DNA of 64,000 nt from Pigoraptor vietnamica (lineage: Eukaryota; Opisthokonta; Filasterea): positions 30,446-94,445 of the forward strand of contig CALSCQ010001046.1 in NCBI GenBank assembly GCA_943704525.1. Reading direction: 5' to 3'. The first letter of the stretch is position 1, and every line of letters starts with the position of its first letter. Below are positions 1 through 8,552 of the stretch, piece by piece. Made by a program: the position numbers and the translations under genes. The notes below the pieces were generated by a model. It saw nothing but the letters and a program-made list of their open reading frames with translations, made no database searches and was not told the DNA's origin.

Positions 1-2
1 GC

Positions 3-182
3 GAACACTTTCCCACCGACGCAACGCGAATCGAAATCAACAGCAGAGGTCGGATCGTGCCCAACATTGAGTTCATAGACATATCACTCCTTCCCGCGCT
101 GAGAGAAACTGTTCGACAACTTGAACAAACCGTCGCAAATGGGCAAGAGCTCGTAGCCACTATGCAACGACTTGGTTTCTGA
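3..182 (+). CDS. C-terminal 59 residues of an unidentified protein (5' truncated by window edge)
   Basis: The frame is open from base 3 to a TGA at 180-182. The visible tail is hydrophilic and its last about 30 residues (LRETVRQLEQTVANGQELV) look like a short coiled coil. The stop codon abuts the terminus of a MITE-like repeat beginning at 183, a recurrent arrangement in this window. No family recognised; the N-terminus lies outside the window. Confidence 0.55.
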   Translation, partial: EHFPTDATRIEINSRGRIVPNIEFIDISLLPALRETVRQLEQTVANGQELVATMQRLGF

Positions 183-315
183 GAGCGTGTCCGCCGCTCA
201 CCACGGTGTTCCGGCTACGCCGGCCCAAAGGGATCCGCGCTCTTCGAGCGCGTTCAGAGATTGGTCCCATCAAACTCATGAAATCGCGGACAAGTCTATT
301 TTTACGGACATGCTC
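183..315. repeat. MITE-like element, GAGCGTGTCC...GGACATGCTC termini
   Basis: It starts GAGCGTGTCC and ends with the inverted form GGACATGCTC. Inside are the core CCGCCGCTCACCACGG and short hairpins (CCGG-CTACG-CCGG; GCGCTC-TTC-GAGCGC). It sits directly on the stop codon of the preceding gene. No ORF of its own, so non-autonomous if mobile. Confidence 0.75.
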
Positions 316-330
316 TAAGAGCTGAGCGCT

Positions 331-520
331 GAGCGTGTCCCGCTTCGCGGCCCGAAGGGATCCGCCGCTCACCGCGGTGTTCCGGCTACGCCGGCCCAAA
401 GGGATCCGCGCTCTTCGAGCGCGTTCAGGGTTATACCTCATGTACAAGTCTGAGGAAAAGTGCGGACAAATCGCATAGATCGGGTCCCGCCAAACTCACG
501 AAATCGCGGATCCCTTCGGG
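331..520. repeat. Second, degenerate MITE-like copy
   Basis: It begins GAGCGTGTCCCGCTTCGCGG, continues with the same core and hairpins as the copy at 183, then loses similarity and has no clear right terminus. Bases 521-740 hold no feature I can support. Confidence 0.6.
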
Positions 521-740
521 TTAAGTCAATTTTCGTTTGCGTGCTTTAAGTGCTCTGGCATTGTGCTGATTTACGTGTTGGGAGCCTTCGCTCTTTCGGC
601 AGACGCTCGCGACACATTTTTTTGATCGGCGGTAGTAAAGCTTGACGTTGGATTGAATCAAAGTCATCCATGATGGAACGTTACCCTGCTTACAAACTGA
701 TAGCAGAAAAATTTCAAATCATGTTGGTGGAAAAAAATTT

Positions 741-871
741 GAGAGTGTCCCGCTTCGCGGCCCGAAGGGATCCGCCGCTCACCACGCCGTGTCCGTGCTC
801 TTCGTGAGCGTCAGAGATTCGTCCCACCAACTCATAAAATCGCGGATAAGTCTATTTCCGAGAACTTGCTC
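741..871. repeat. MITE-like element
   Basis: It runs from GAGAGTGTCCCGCTTCGCGG to a diverged right end GAACTTGCTC, followed by TAA. Same internal layout as the copy at 183-315. Confidence 0.6.
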
Positions 872-927
872 TAAGGCCGATTAACATCAACATACTGTGG
901 GGCGGCCCGTGCCCAACAAACCAAGCA

Positions 928-1030
928 CCGTGGTGGCGCGGCGGCCCGTGCCCAACAAACCAAGCACCGTGGTGGCGCGGCGGCCCGTGCCCAACAAACC
1001 AAGCACCGTGGTGGCGCGGCGGCCCGTGCC
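928..1030 (+). repeat. 39-bp tandem repeat of the 5' bracket motif
   Basis: Three exact starts at 928, 967 and 1006 of a 25-bp unit (CCGTGGTGGCGCGGCGG then CCCGTGCC), separated by a 14-bp spacer (CAACAAACCAAGCA); a partial copy precedes at 901. The last copy ends 4 bp before an ATG. The same unit lies immediately upstream of genes at 16343 and 53881. Confidence 0.85.
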
Positions 1031-1034
1031 AGCC

Positions 1035-1331
1035 ATGACTCTTCCGGCCTTGCTCGCATTTATAGAGGCCCAGCCGATTTCCACCCTTTGGATGGGTGGA
1101 TCGGTTGGAATGACAAATAATCCGAATTTTGACGCGTTCATGAGCTACATTTTGGAAGACTACTACGCGCTCGAGTACGACAGCGACTCGAGCGACGAAT
1201 CGATCGTCGAAATCGACAGTTTCCTGTCGGTGGACGTTTATAATCGCGACAAGGGAAAGAGCCACGAGGCACGCGTTCGTGAATTCGAACAATCCCTGAG
1301 CGTATCCGCCGCTCACCACGGTGGTTTTTGA
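1035..1331 (+). CDS. Small acidic protein, 98 aa, bracketed by repeats
   Basis: I place the start at ATG 1035, just after the last 5' tandem repeat; the frame stays open upstream only because the repeat has no stops. The middle is strongly acidic (DSDSSDESIVEID). The C-terminus SVSAAHHGGF is encoded by a solo 3' repeat (GAGCGTATCC plus the 16-nt core), which also supplies the stop. No family recognised. It is one of three genes flanked by outward-pointing copies of related GC-rich motifs. Confidence 0.5.
   Translation: MTLPALLAFIEAQPISTLWMGGSVGMTNNPNFDAFMSYILEDYYALEYDSDSSDESIVEIDSFLSVDVYNRDKGKSHEARVREFEQSLSVSAAHHGGF
1299..1322. repeat. Solo 3' repeat core
   Basis: GAGCGTATCC followed by GCCGCTCACCACGG, overlapping the last codons of the gene at 1035. 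It is the same short form found at the 3' ends of many genes here. Confidence 0.7.
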
Positions 1332-1439
1332 TTCAATGGGGCGTGTTTTTGACTAAACGGGGCATGCCCGCCTTATGCTATCCACACATTCAGGGGAATA
1401 TCTCACATACAACACAGAACCGCGAACCGGTGTTTCATG

Positions 1440-1533
1440 AGTTTGACAGGACCGATCTCTGAACGCGCCCGAAGAGCGCAAAACACCGTGGTGAGCGGCG
1501 GATCCCTGCGGGCCGCAAAGCGGGACACGCGCT
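1440..1533. repeat. Right-hand portion of a MITE-like element
   Basis: It contains the reversed core (CCGTGGTGAGCGGCGG), then GGATCCCTGCGGGCCGCAAA and the terminus GCGGGACACGC. The left half is degraded. Confidence 0.55.
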
Positions 1534-1549
1534 GGGGAAAAAATGACCC
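1534..1549 (+). promoter_or_regulatory. A-rich early-promoter-like box
   Basis: GGGGAAAAAATGACCC, one of about 15 matches to AAAAA(A/T/C)TGA placed shortly upstream of genes in the viral-like blocks. Confidence 0.4.
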
Positions 1550-1571
1550 GAAACAGTTCACAGTTTGAAGG

Positions 1572-1862
1572 TTGATTTCCAATACACCTGAAGTGTTTCA
1601 TGCCGGGAAAATGCGGAGGTGGATTTGTCACTTGCCGCCTCCGGTGCAGTGGGCAAACGCCTCAACAACTCACAAGGGTACCGGAATTATTGTTACCGTG
1701 AAGTACCCACACCCAATTAGCGGTGAATTTTGCGTGACAGTACAGACTTCAGATGGAGGACCACTGCCAGCAGCAAGGGTCGTGGTACTTCCTCTAAAGG
1801 GCAATCGTCAACCAACGCGAAGGAGCAAGCAGCCCATTGTCGTGGACGTTCAGTTGGGTTAG
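1572..1862 (+). CDS. Hypothetical protein, up to 96 aa
   Basis: A 96-codon frame follows the A-rich box at 1534. ATG 1572 gives 96 aa; an internal ATG at 1611 gives 83 aa. The product is basic near its end, with a proline-rich start (LPPPVQW). No domain recognised. Promoter-like box and length are the only support. Confidence 0.35.
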   Translation: MISNTPEVFHAGKMRRWICHLPPPVQWANASTTHKGTGIIVTVKYPHPISGEFCVTVQTSDGGPLPAARVVVLPLKGNRQPTRRSKQPIVVDVQLG

Positions 1863-2699
1863 GGTAAGCAGAATAACGTTCTAACGCGGCGCGGGTAAAC
1901 ACCACTAGTGGGGGCTCCCAACCCCCATTAATTGTCTATGCTTTTGTTTTACTGACGGTTGGGCTTTCCAACATTTAACTGCACACAAGGAAAAAAACGG
2001 GTGGCATCAATTAAACCCCCGTTCATTCCTGCAGAAACCCCCAAGACAATGCGACTCACGTGGTGAGCAGCAAAACGCTCATGGGTTACTGCTTGCATGG
2101 GGATCGTCGTTTACAGTGCACTTGTCAAGACATGTATTTTGTTTGCGAAAAGTTTCCCTCTGTGCTAGATTTCGAACAGACCATCTCAAAATTTCCGATC
2201 CGAGAATTTGGCATGTTCTTGTCCACTGGTTCCAAGTCGGCTACGCCCGACCGTGCGAGGATTACGATCACTACAATCTATTCAAGCAACTGAAATGTCT
2301 CCCGGCGCCCGGACAATGCTAGTCTCCAACGACTACGGCTCCGAGAACACTGACTGACATTGAATTGGGCAAGACACGGTCCGAATGAATGAATCGGCGG
2401 CGTGACGAGACCTAAGTTGTGATATTCTTCGTGGCAAATTAGTCTGCGCTCAGACCCTTGATGATCAAACGCACGCTGCGACTGAAAACGCATTTGCCCC
2501 TGTGCACTCAGCGAGAGGCGGGCTGCCCCAGTGCCAGGTGCAAGTGAGGTACAGAGCCTCAGTGCTTCAGTACCCCTGATTCATCAGTTGACGTCATGTA
2601 GTCACCGAACTCTCGGCAAAATTCTCATACGATATTTCGGAAGCGCAAACATTGGCGGACAGCCCCAAAAAGGAAAACCCCACCCCCACATCGGCCGGG
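1863..2699. other. Mostly non-coding interval
   Basis: I see no convincing gene. A 77-codon frame at 2060-2293 and an overlapping 68-codon frame at 2116-2322 exist; the first has a Cys-containing start (YCLHGDRRLQCTCQ) but no recognisable family and no promoter-like box. It could be a decayed gene. Confidence 0.4.
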
Positions 2700-2855
2700 C
2701 ACACGCACACGAACGGCGCCGCGGCACACTGACACACACGCAGCCGACACACGCACGGCGCACACTGACACACACGCAGACACACGCACATACACGCAGA
2801 CACACGCAGACACACGCACACACACGCACACACACGCACACACGCGCACACACAC
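2700..2855. repeat. CA-rich microsatellite
   Basis: An imperfect array of ACACGC/ACACACGCAGAC units. Long frames through it encode only His-Thr-Arg repeats and are rejected as genes. Confidence 0.9.
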
Positions 2856-2856
2856 T

Positions 2857-2873
2857 AGGGAAAAAACTGAAAG
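2857..2873 (+). promoter_or_regulatory. A-rich early-promoter-like box
   Basis: AGGGAAAAAACTGAAAG lies about 70 bp upstream of the kinase ATG at 2940. Confidence 0.5.
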
Positions 2874-2939
2874 AGTGTTCGTAAGTTTTCTACGAAAAGC
2901 TTCAATTCAATTGACAACTGCTGACGCCCGGCCATTGAC

Positions 2940-4349
2940 ATGGCGACCGCTTTTGCAAAAGATTTGTGTCAGGCGCGCGGATGGACGTTTGAGAAGCACA
3001 TAGCGAAGAGTGGGCAGTGTCATGGCTTCCGGGTTCTTGCTGGACCGCCGATCGCCGCGGAGGGGCAGACGCTCGTCTGCTTTTTGAAGGTCTTTCGCAA
3101 GAAGTCTACGTTTCGCGAGCGATTCGCCCGTGAATGCAGCGCGCTTCAGGCACTCCGAGAGAGCGGTCTTCGCGTGCCAAAGCTTTACGATTCCAGCGGG
3201 AATTATAGCGACGCTGAACCATGGTTCTGGATTATGATGGAGTTCGTCGAAGGTCAAACGCTCGCGGCGATTCTCAAGGAGCGCCGAGGTTCGTTCTCTC
3301 TCGAAGAGGCCAAAAACGTCTGCATTGCCGTCGCCGAGACACTCAAGGGCTGCCACGACAAGAAGATAACTCACAGGGACATCAAGCCGGCCAACATTGT
3401 CGTCAAGACTAATGGCGACGTGTATTTGATCGACTTCGGAATCGCGTTTGTGCCTGGCGTCCACGAGCAGCTTACGGAAATCGAGTCTGCGACTTTCAAG
3501 GACCACATGGTCAAGTTCCCGGAACTGACTGACAAGAGTAAGTGCCATTGCTTCGATTCAGAACGGCCTGCTGTAGTTGTGACTAACGGGCGACGGCGAT
3601 TTGTACGCCCAGACGGCCAGTTTAAGAGGGATGCCAGAACGGACGCATCATTCGTCGTGGCTCTCTTCCTCTATTGCGTCATCGATCCGTACGAGCCGAA
3701 CGCAGACAAGGAGATTCGTCTTCATCGGCAGTCCGACGTTCCGCATGCGATGGCCTTCGCGCACAAATTTAAGGGCTACCCGGCACTGTTGAAGATGTGC
3801 TGTGGAGGTCTTCACGAGTCGTGCGCCGCTCGTTCGCCATCAACCGTATTGGAGGTTCTCGCGATCTTGAACGGCACGGACGTCGCTGTTGAGCCGGTCG
3901 AGAGCATTTGCGCCCGGCTGGCGACAACGAAGATCTCGTCTCAAAAGCGAAAATGTCCGCAACGAAGCAAATCCGATGAGCTCTTTGGAGCTTGGATAGG
4001 CGACGTCTTCGCGCGAAACGGCGTCAAGAAGAATGGAAAATGGGCTTGCCGCGAAGTCACGTACGCTTACTTCTATCCAACGACGAATCCAGACGTGGAG
4101 TTTGGCTGCGCGTACCGAGTCGCGGAAATTGCCGACGACGTGGCCGGCACCATCGCTTTTTTCGAAAGCGACGCCAGCAGCCTACCGACGCTGCACGGCG
4201 GAACCACCGGCCTCGAATACGACGAATCGGCGATGGACGCTCCCAACCCGTTTTCCTCGACGCTCGTTGTTCCGTACAAACTTCGCAACGAACACGAGCG
4301 CTTTCTTGCCATTGAGTTGGGCAAAATATTGCTCACGTTTTTATCTTAA
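2940..4349 (+). CDS. Serine/threonine-type protein kinase, 469 aa
   Basis: Eukaryotic-type kinase that would phosphorylate protein Ser/Thr. Visible motifs: the ATP-binding Lys in CFLKVF (K50), the helix-C Glu in FARECS (E65), a hinge-like MMEFVEGQTL, the catalytic loop HRDIKPAN (H145-N152) and the DFG (165-167). The glycine-rich loop is weak and the C-lobe after DFG diverges, with a long stretch to about residue 320. The last 150 residues match nothing I recognise. Intronless, with the A-rich box about 70 bp upstream. Diverged kinases are common in large DNA viruses; the substrate is unknown. Confidence 0.85.
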   Translation: MATAFAKDLCQARGWTFEKHIAKSGQCHGFRVLAGPPIAAEGQTLVCFLKVFRKKSTFRERFARECSALQALRESGLRVPKLYDSSGNYSDAEPWFWIMMEFVEGQTLAAILKERRGSFSLEEAKNVCIAVAETLKGCHDKKITHRDIKPANIVVKTNGDVYLIDFGIAFVPGVHEQLTEIESATFKDHMVKFPELTDKSKCHCFDSERPAVVVTNGRRRFVRPDGQFKRDARTDASFVVALFLYCVIDPYEPNADKEIRLHRQSDVPHAMAFAHKFKGYPALLKMCCGGLHESCAARSPSTVLEVLAILNGTDVAVEPVESICARLATTKISSQKRKCPQRSKSDELFGAWIGDVFARNGVKKNGKWACREVTYAYFYPTTNPDVEFGCAYRVAEIADDVAGTIAFFESDASSLPTLHGGTTGLEYDESAMDAPNPFSSTLVVPYKLRNEHERFLAIELGKILLTFLS

Positions 4350-4603
4350 ACTTTTTTTTGGGCACTTCGCGTTTAAAGAACTTTTGCTGGCGTTGGCATG
4401 TGTAAAGTAAAGCGTTTTACGTTTCACTGGTGTACTGAGCGCCCGCACCGAAGCCCAAACTGACCACACGCATACTCGCACCCGAGACACTTCGAATACA
4501 TTTATCCCCGACACACGCAAACACAACGCGCGCATACATATGCCCCGAGGACCTGACCCATCCTCGCCGTCGGCTGTCCCATTCGCTGGCCGGCCTAGCG
4601 TAA

Positions 4604-5473
4604 TTAGACAGCCCACAGCTGCGCGATCGCCGAAGACAGCTTGTAGCGAATTGCCTGCCGGTCATTGCAACCCGCAATCGCTTCGTTCATGGCCGCAATT
4701 TGAGTGTGCTTGAACGACTGCAGTCGATGGAACACGCTGTGAGGGTTGTTGCTGTCGCCTTCGACTTCCGTCTTCTCGCGACCGTTGCCAGTCGTAACGT
4801 TGTAGAACTCGAAGGGAAGATGCTCGCTTGCGTTGAGGCGGTTGAGCTCAGTAACGAAGACGTGCGAGTACGCCTGCCCGAAGACGATGGGAATCACGTC
4901 CTTCGCAGCCTTAAGCGATTCTCCGAATTTCGCCGTGGCCGACTGTAGCATGCCTATAAAATGATAAGCGTTCACTTCCGTGCCCTCGTCGTAGAACAGG
5001 TGTCCCTGCGCGTTGGCGAGACCTTCGACGTAAATGATGCGGATTTGGTTCAGCTCGAGCTGAATGGCGTGCATGAAGTCCGCGTCGAGTTGAATCCGAC
5101 GAAGAACGAAACGACGACGGCTCGGGTCTTCGCCAGTAGAACCGCAAGCTACAGCGAGAGACTCTTGCCAGGATTCGCGGTGGAAAAGGTTGGGCTCTGA
5201 GCGCCCGCACACTCCCCTCGACGGCGACAGTTGAAACGCGAGATAAACGTCTGTGTTCGCCATTTTGCGCAGAGAGTCAATACGCCAAAAACGCCGCTTG
5301 TAATAGCGTTGCAGGGGCAGAACTTTCGACACTTCCGGTATTGTGTGAAAAGGAAACAGCGACCCAAGAGTCGCGAAGTTTTGACAAGATAGAGCAGCTC
5401 GCCACTGTAGACTCCCAAAGTGTCGGTGTTTTGATTGTGGATGGTCCATTTCGGAACACCCACGCAATTTCAT
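4604..5473 (-). CDS. Hypothetical protein, up to 289 aa
   Basis: Minus-strand frame ending at 4604. ATG 5473 gives 289 aa; M71 (about 5263), in KMANTDVYLAF, gives about 219 aa and is an alternative start. A minus-strand A-rich box at 5572-5587 lies about 100 bp upstream of 5473, which favours the longer form. No family recognised; the C-terminal half looks globular (GHLFYDEGTEVNAYHF). It is divergent from the gene at 5684. Bases 4350-4603 hold nothing I can support. Confidence 0.5.
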   Translation of the reverse strand: MKLRGCSEMDHPQSKHRHFGSLQWRAALSCQNFATLGSLFPFHTIPEVSKVLPLQRYYKRRFWRIDSLRKMANTDVYLAFQLSPSRGVCGRSEPNLFHRESWQESLAVACGSTGEDPSRRRFVLRRIQLDADFMHAIQLELNQIRIIYVEGLANAQGHLFYDEGTEVNAYHFIGMLQSATAKFGESLKAAKDVIPIVFGQAYSHVFVTELNRLNASEHLPFEFYNVTTGNGREKTEVEGDSNNPHSVFHRLQSFKHTQIAAMNEAIAGCNDRQAIRYKLSSAIAQLWAV

Positions 5474-5571
5474 GTAAATTTCCGAAATTTCGGCAGAGTA
5501 ATCCCAAAGATACTGTATCCCAGGTCCCGGCCTACTATACCCTGGTGAATCCCGCCGGCAAAAATCTCCAT

Positions 5572-5609
5572 ATCATTTTTTTCAACTGCTCAGGAAAAAA
5601 ATGAAATGG
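5572..5609. promoter_or_regulatory. Divergent pair of A-rich promoter-like boxes
   Basis: Minus strand 5572-5587 reads CAGTTGAAAAAAATGA; plus strand 5593-5609 reads GGAAAAAAATGAAATGG. They sit back to back between the genes at 5473 (minus) and 5684 (plus), giving each gene its own box. Confidence 0.55.
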
Positions 5610-5683
5610 TTGAATACTTGTCCAGGATCAGTCCGGAAAATCACTTCTCAGACACTAGTTCATTGGAGACAAGAGCACAAAAA

Positions 5684-6448
5684 ATGCTACCGCCCGTTGA
5701 ATACAAGTTTCTCGAGCCCAAGAATGCCAAGCCCGCTACTGCAAAGCGCCTGATCCGCATCGCGTTCACGTACGACAAGAAGGTCAACGAGTCGGACGGA
5801 TCCGTCGACGTGACCGGCGCCTATGGGGCGAGCATTTGGCGGAATGGCTTCCCCCGAGAGGGGTTCACCAAGGACGACGTCAAACGGCTCCGCACCCTTG
5901 CCATCGAGCGGCTTCAAACCGCCCCGATCGAGTTCTCCATCCACTTCCCCTGCAGCAACGGGGACGACCCTGTGCCCAGCCGGGACACGATTGCCAGACA
6001 CGTCCGCACTCTCCTCTTCAAGAACGGCGTGTGCAAGAAGAGCAAGCCTCGCCCGTTTCGCGCACCTCTCGAATACAAGTTCATTGAAAACAGTCGCGTT
6101 GTCCGCATCGCCTATACCTACGATATTCAGAAGGACTTGCCGATCAACGACAAGACGGCGAGCGGCACCGTCCGAGGAAAGTATGGGGCGAGCATTTGGC
6201 ACGCCGATGTTGAATGCAACAACCCAACTTCCACAGACATGAAGAACATCCGCGCCCGTGCGCTGGAACGCTTTGTCGCGAGTCCTGTCGCGTTCACGTT
6301 CACGTATGAAAGCGACGATGGCACGCCCTCGCGGTCTGACATTGCACATGCGATCAGGCACTTCATTCACCGCCTCGGTGTGAGCAGCAAGCCAACGGCC
6401 CCAGCCCCAGCCGCTGACGAAACTGCCGCCGCTGCTGCTACTGTGTAA
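5684..6448 (+). CDS. Protein made of two tandem copies of one about 115-aa domain
   Basis: I prefer ATG 5684 over 5606: it starts MLPPVEYKFLEP, matching the start of the second copy (RAPLEYKFIEN), and 5606 lies inside the promoter-like box. From M27 of the longer frame the protein is 254 aa. Both copies contain EYKF, RIA(F/Y)TYD, YGASIW, an ALER/AIER helix, a PSR(D/S) motif with IA, and a closing helix. It ends in a Pro/Ala tail. The domain matches no family I know. The duplication is diverged at protein level, so it is not recent. Confidence 0.7.
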   Translation: MLPPVEYKFLEPKNAKPATAKRLIRIAFTYDKKVNESDGSVDVTGAYGASIWRNGFPREGFTKDDVKRLRTLAIERLQTAPIEFSIHFPCSNGDDPVPSRDTIARHVRTLLFKNGVCKKSKPRPFRAPLEYKFIENSRVVRIAYTYDIQKDLPINDKTASGTVRGKYGASIWHADVECNNPTSTDMKNIRARALERFVASPVAFTFTYESDDGTPSRSDIAHAIRHFIHRLGVSSKPTAPAPAADETAAAAATV

Positions 6449-6524
6449 CCTGCACGCCTAGCCGCTGATTTTGTTTTCTTTGCGTTAGTTAAAAAGAAAA
6501 CTGAGTCTTATAAACAGAACACTG

Positions 6525-6995
6525 GTGCCAACCGAAGTTCGCGCGTTTCTAAGAAGAAACGGCTTGCGAGACGTTAGCAACTGTTGGCGCGGAATTGTTC
6601 TCCGCGCACATTCCGCAGTCATTGCAACCGGACTGGTTCATAGGCACGGTTTTGGTCGCTATGAGATTGGGGGAATCGCGGTCGCAGAGCCCTTTAGGAA
6701 GCAAGGGTTGGTCGACGTTGTCGTGCAATCTCTCATTAATGATGTGCCCAAATCAGCAACTGCGATTTTTCTCTTCTGCAAGCCAGAATTGTGCAAGACG
6801 TACGAGCGGCTCGGATTTGAGAAGGCCCCATGGTACTCGATGCCAGTCACGTACGCAGTGCGCCTTGTGACGCGCAGTTGGCAACACAAGCAGTTTCGAA
6901 AAGGCCAATTGATGAGACTGGAGCGTTCCGCCGCTCACCACGGGTTGCAATTTCCACCACGGCTGTTTTTTAATTGTGATCGCCTTGGTGGGTAA
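6525..6995 (+). CDS. GNAT-like N-acetyltransferase lacking an ATG start
   Basis: The acetyl-CoA binding motif A is suggested by IGGIAVAEPFRKQGLVDVVV, and the fold end by TYERLGFEK. The family transfers an acetyl group from acetyl-CoA to an amine. The frame opens with GTG (6525) or CTG; I see no in-frame ATG until the YSMPVTYA segment, too late for a functional enzyme. A weak A-rich box (6488-6507) is close upstream. The 3' end runs through a repeat core (RSAAHHG) into a foreign tail. It is either a non-ATG start or a decaying gene. Confidence 0.55.
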   Translation: MPTEVRAFLRRNGLRDVSNCWRGIVLRAHSAVIATGLVHRHGFGRYEIGGIAVAEPFRKQGLVDVVVQSLINDVPKSATAIFLFCKPELCKTYERLGFEKAPWYSMPVTYAVRLVTRSWQHKQFRKGQLMRLERSAAHHGLQFPPRLFFNCDRLGG

Positions 6996-7004
6996 ACTGG
7001 GGGA

Positions 7005-7019
7005 GGGGAAAAAATGAAA
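7005..7019 (+). promoter_or_regulatory. A-rich early-promoter-like box
   Basis: GGGGAAAAAATGAAAC overlaps ATG 7014. This argues that translation starts later, at ATG 7113. Confidence 0.5.
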
Positions 7020-8552
7020 CGCTCCACTGATTTGTCCTTTTTAGTGCTTGAAAACAAGAACAGTTCCAAGTACACGTCGGGAAAAACTCTCGCATTGTCA
7101 GTGTCGCACAAAATGTCGTCAGACAGCTTCTTTGTTCAGCCGGCATCCGGCGATGTCGCTGACATCGCCATTCTGCTCGTTGACGCTTCTGGATCCGTCC
7201 TGGGCAACTTTACGCCTTCCGTCTCCGTCTTCAACAAGATGTGTTCTGCCATTGAGAAGACTGGCATTTCTCGATTCCGCGTTCTCTTCTGGAACTCCGA
7301 CTCGAACAACAACCCGAACTTCCCAAACGGCGCCCTCGTCTTGCCTCACATCGTCGAATCAAAGGCGCTCAAGGCGGCGTTCGCCCTCGCCAAGACCCAC
7401 ATCAACAACGGGTGCCTCACGTTTCCGCATCTCGCGTTTTCCAACATCCCACCCAGCTGGTTCAGTCTCACGACTCGTACCAAGGTGTTCTTTGTCACGG
7501 ACGGCCAGATTGGTTATGGACAGTGCGGCAGTGTCGAGCTCAATTCCCTCAAGAGGAAGCTGGCCGACTGCGTGAAAAAGCTCCTGGCAGATCACCTCGT
7601 CGACTTGCGCGTTCTTGCAGTCGAATCGGTTGCGCGCGACTTTGCCCACATCGAGTCTGTGAGCAATCTGCCTGGCGGCGACGTCTTCGACGTGTTCCGT
7701 CAGAACAATCTGACCGAGCGGCTCAGCGAGTTTACGTCGTACGCGCCGAACGTTCCAGAGGGGTTCTCGCACATTCTCCGCGTGTTCGCGCCCCCGGGCC
7801 ACGCGGCCTTCTCGTCCCGCTGCTTCCCGTTGACGAAGACGGCCGAGTTCTTTCGCTGGCTGCACGAACTCGTCCGGGGGGAGCAAAACGAGGACAAGCT
7901 GCTCCAGATCGTGCAGGACTTGTCCACGACGATCAAGAGCATCGTGGCTGACAAACCGAAGCATGTTGCCGACAGCACCATCCGCACGTTCAGCGATCTC
8001 TTCCGCTCGAGTCCGATTGACCCCACCGTGGTCCAGTTTATGCTCGGCACTGCCGTCGAATTGGAGAAGCGGGGCCAATCGTTCGTCTTCTCCGAGTACC
8101 GCAAGAAGATGCAGCAGCTTTACAAGCAGGCGGCCGAGATTCTCAAGCAGAGCGCCAAGAGCGCCATGGGCATCCACTCGCAGTTCTTCACGCTGCTCCT
8201 GCCCGATGGCGGTGGCGCGGACGTGGCCATTGTCGGCAAGCATTCGCTTATTGACCAGCCTTTTGGGGAGTTTCCCATGGCGGCCGTCAAGCTGCGTAAT
8301 CGGAGCGTCCCGGCATTCCCTCGCTACGCTGGAGACGGCGCATCGTCCATGAACGCACAGTGCCGGCATGCGGCAGTTCGCGAGGGCGGTCGTTGCCAAG
8401 CAGTTTGGCGTGGACGCGATGAGCGACGCCGCCATATACGTCGTCTTGGGCCTCGCCCTCAAGATTGCGCTGGCCAGCGTGGACGAAGACCTCACAGCAG
8501 ACTACCGCAACCTCGCCACTGTCATGCTCAAGAAGAAGCGCCTCAACACTGA
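7014..8552 (+). CDS. VWA-domain protein, N-terminal part of a frameshifted gene
   Basis: A von Willebrand factor A-like fold is indicated by LLVDASGS with the metal-site DxSxS (D57, S59, S61), followed by VFFVTDGQIG. Such domains bind Mg2+ and protein partners. The start is probably ATG 7113 (MSSDSFFV), because 7014 lies in the promoter-like box. Genuine coding ends around 8350-8368, after which this frame becomes Arg-rich to the TGA at 8550. The next frame, from 8368, carries on with normal protein sequence, so the two parts are most likely one gene of roughly 900 residues broken by a one-base shift (frame 0 to +1). Confidence 0.65.
   Translation: MKRSTDLSFLVLENKNSSKYTSGKTLALSVSHKMSSDSFFVQPASGDVADIAILLVDASGSVLGNFTPSVSVFNKMCSAIEKTGISRFRVLFWNSDSNNNPNFPNGALVLPHIVESKALKAAFALAKTHINNGCLTFPHLAFSNIPPSWFSLTTRTKVFFVTDGQIGYGQCGSVELNSLKRKLADCVKKLLADHLVDLRVLAVESVARDFAHIESVSNLPGGDVFDVFRQNNLTERLSEFTSYAPNVPEGFSHILRVFAPPGHAAFSSRCFPLTKTAEFFRWLHELVRGEQNEDKLLQIVQDLSTTIKSIVADKPKHVADSTIRTFSDLFRSSPIDPTVVQFMLGTAVELEKRGQSFVFSEYRKKMQQLYKQAAEILKQSAKSAMGIHSQFFTLLLPDGGGADVAIVGKHSLIDQPFGEFPMAAVKLRNRSVPAFPRYAGDGASSMNAQCRHAAVREGGRCQAVWRGRDERRRHIRRLGPRPQDCAGQRGRRPHSRLPQPRHCHAQEEAPQH

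Noticed and set aside
1353-1631. 92-codon minus frame
   Set aside because: Largely translated MITE sequence (SAAHHG, RACPV).
2594-2884. Frames through the CA-rich tract on both strands
   Set aside because: They translate only His/Thr/Arg or Cys/Val repeats from a microsatellite.
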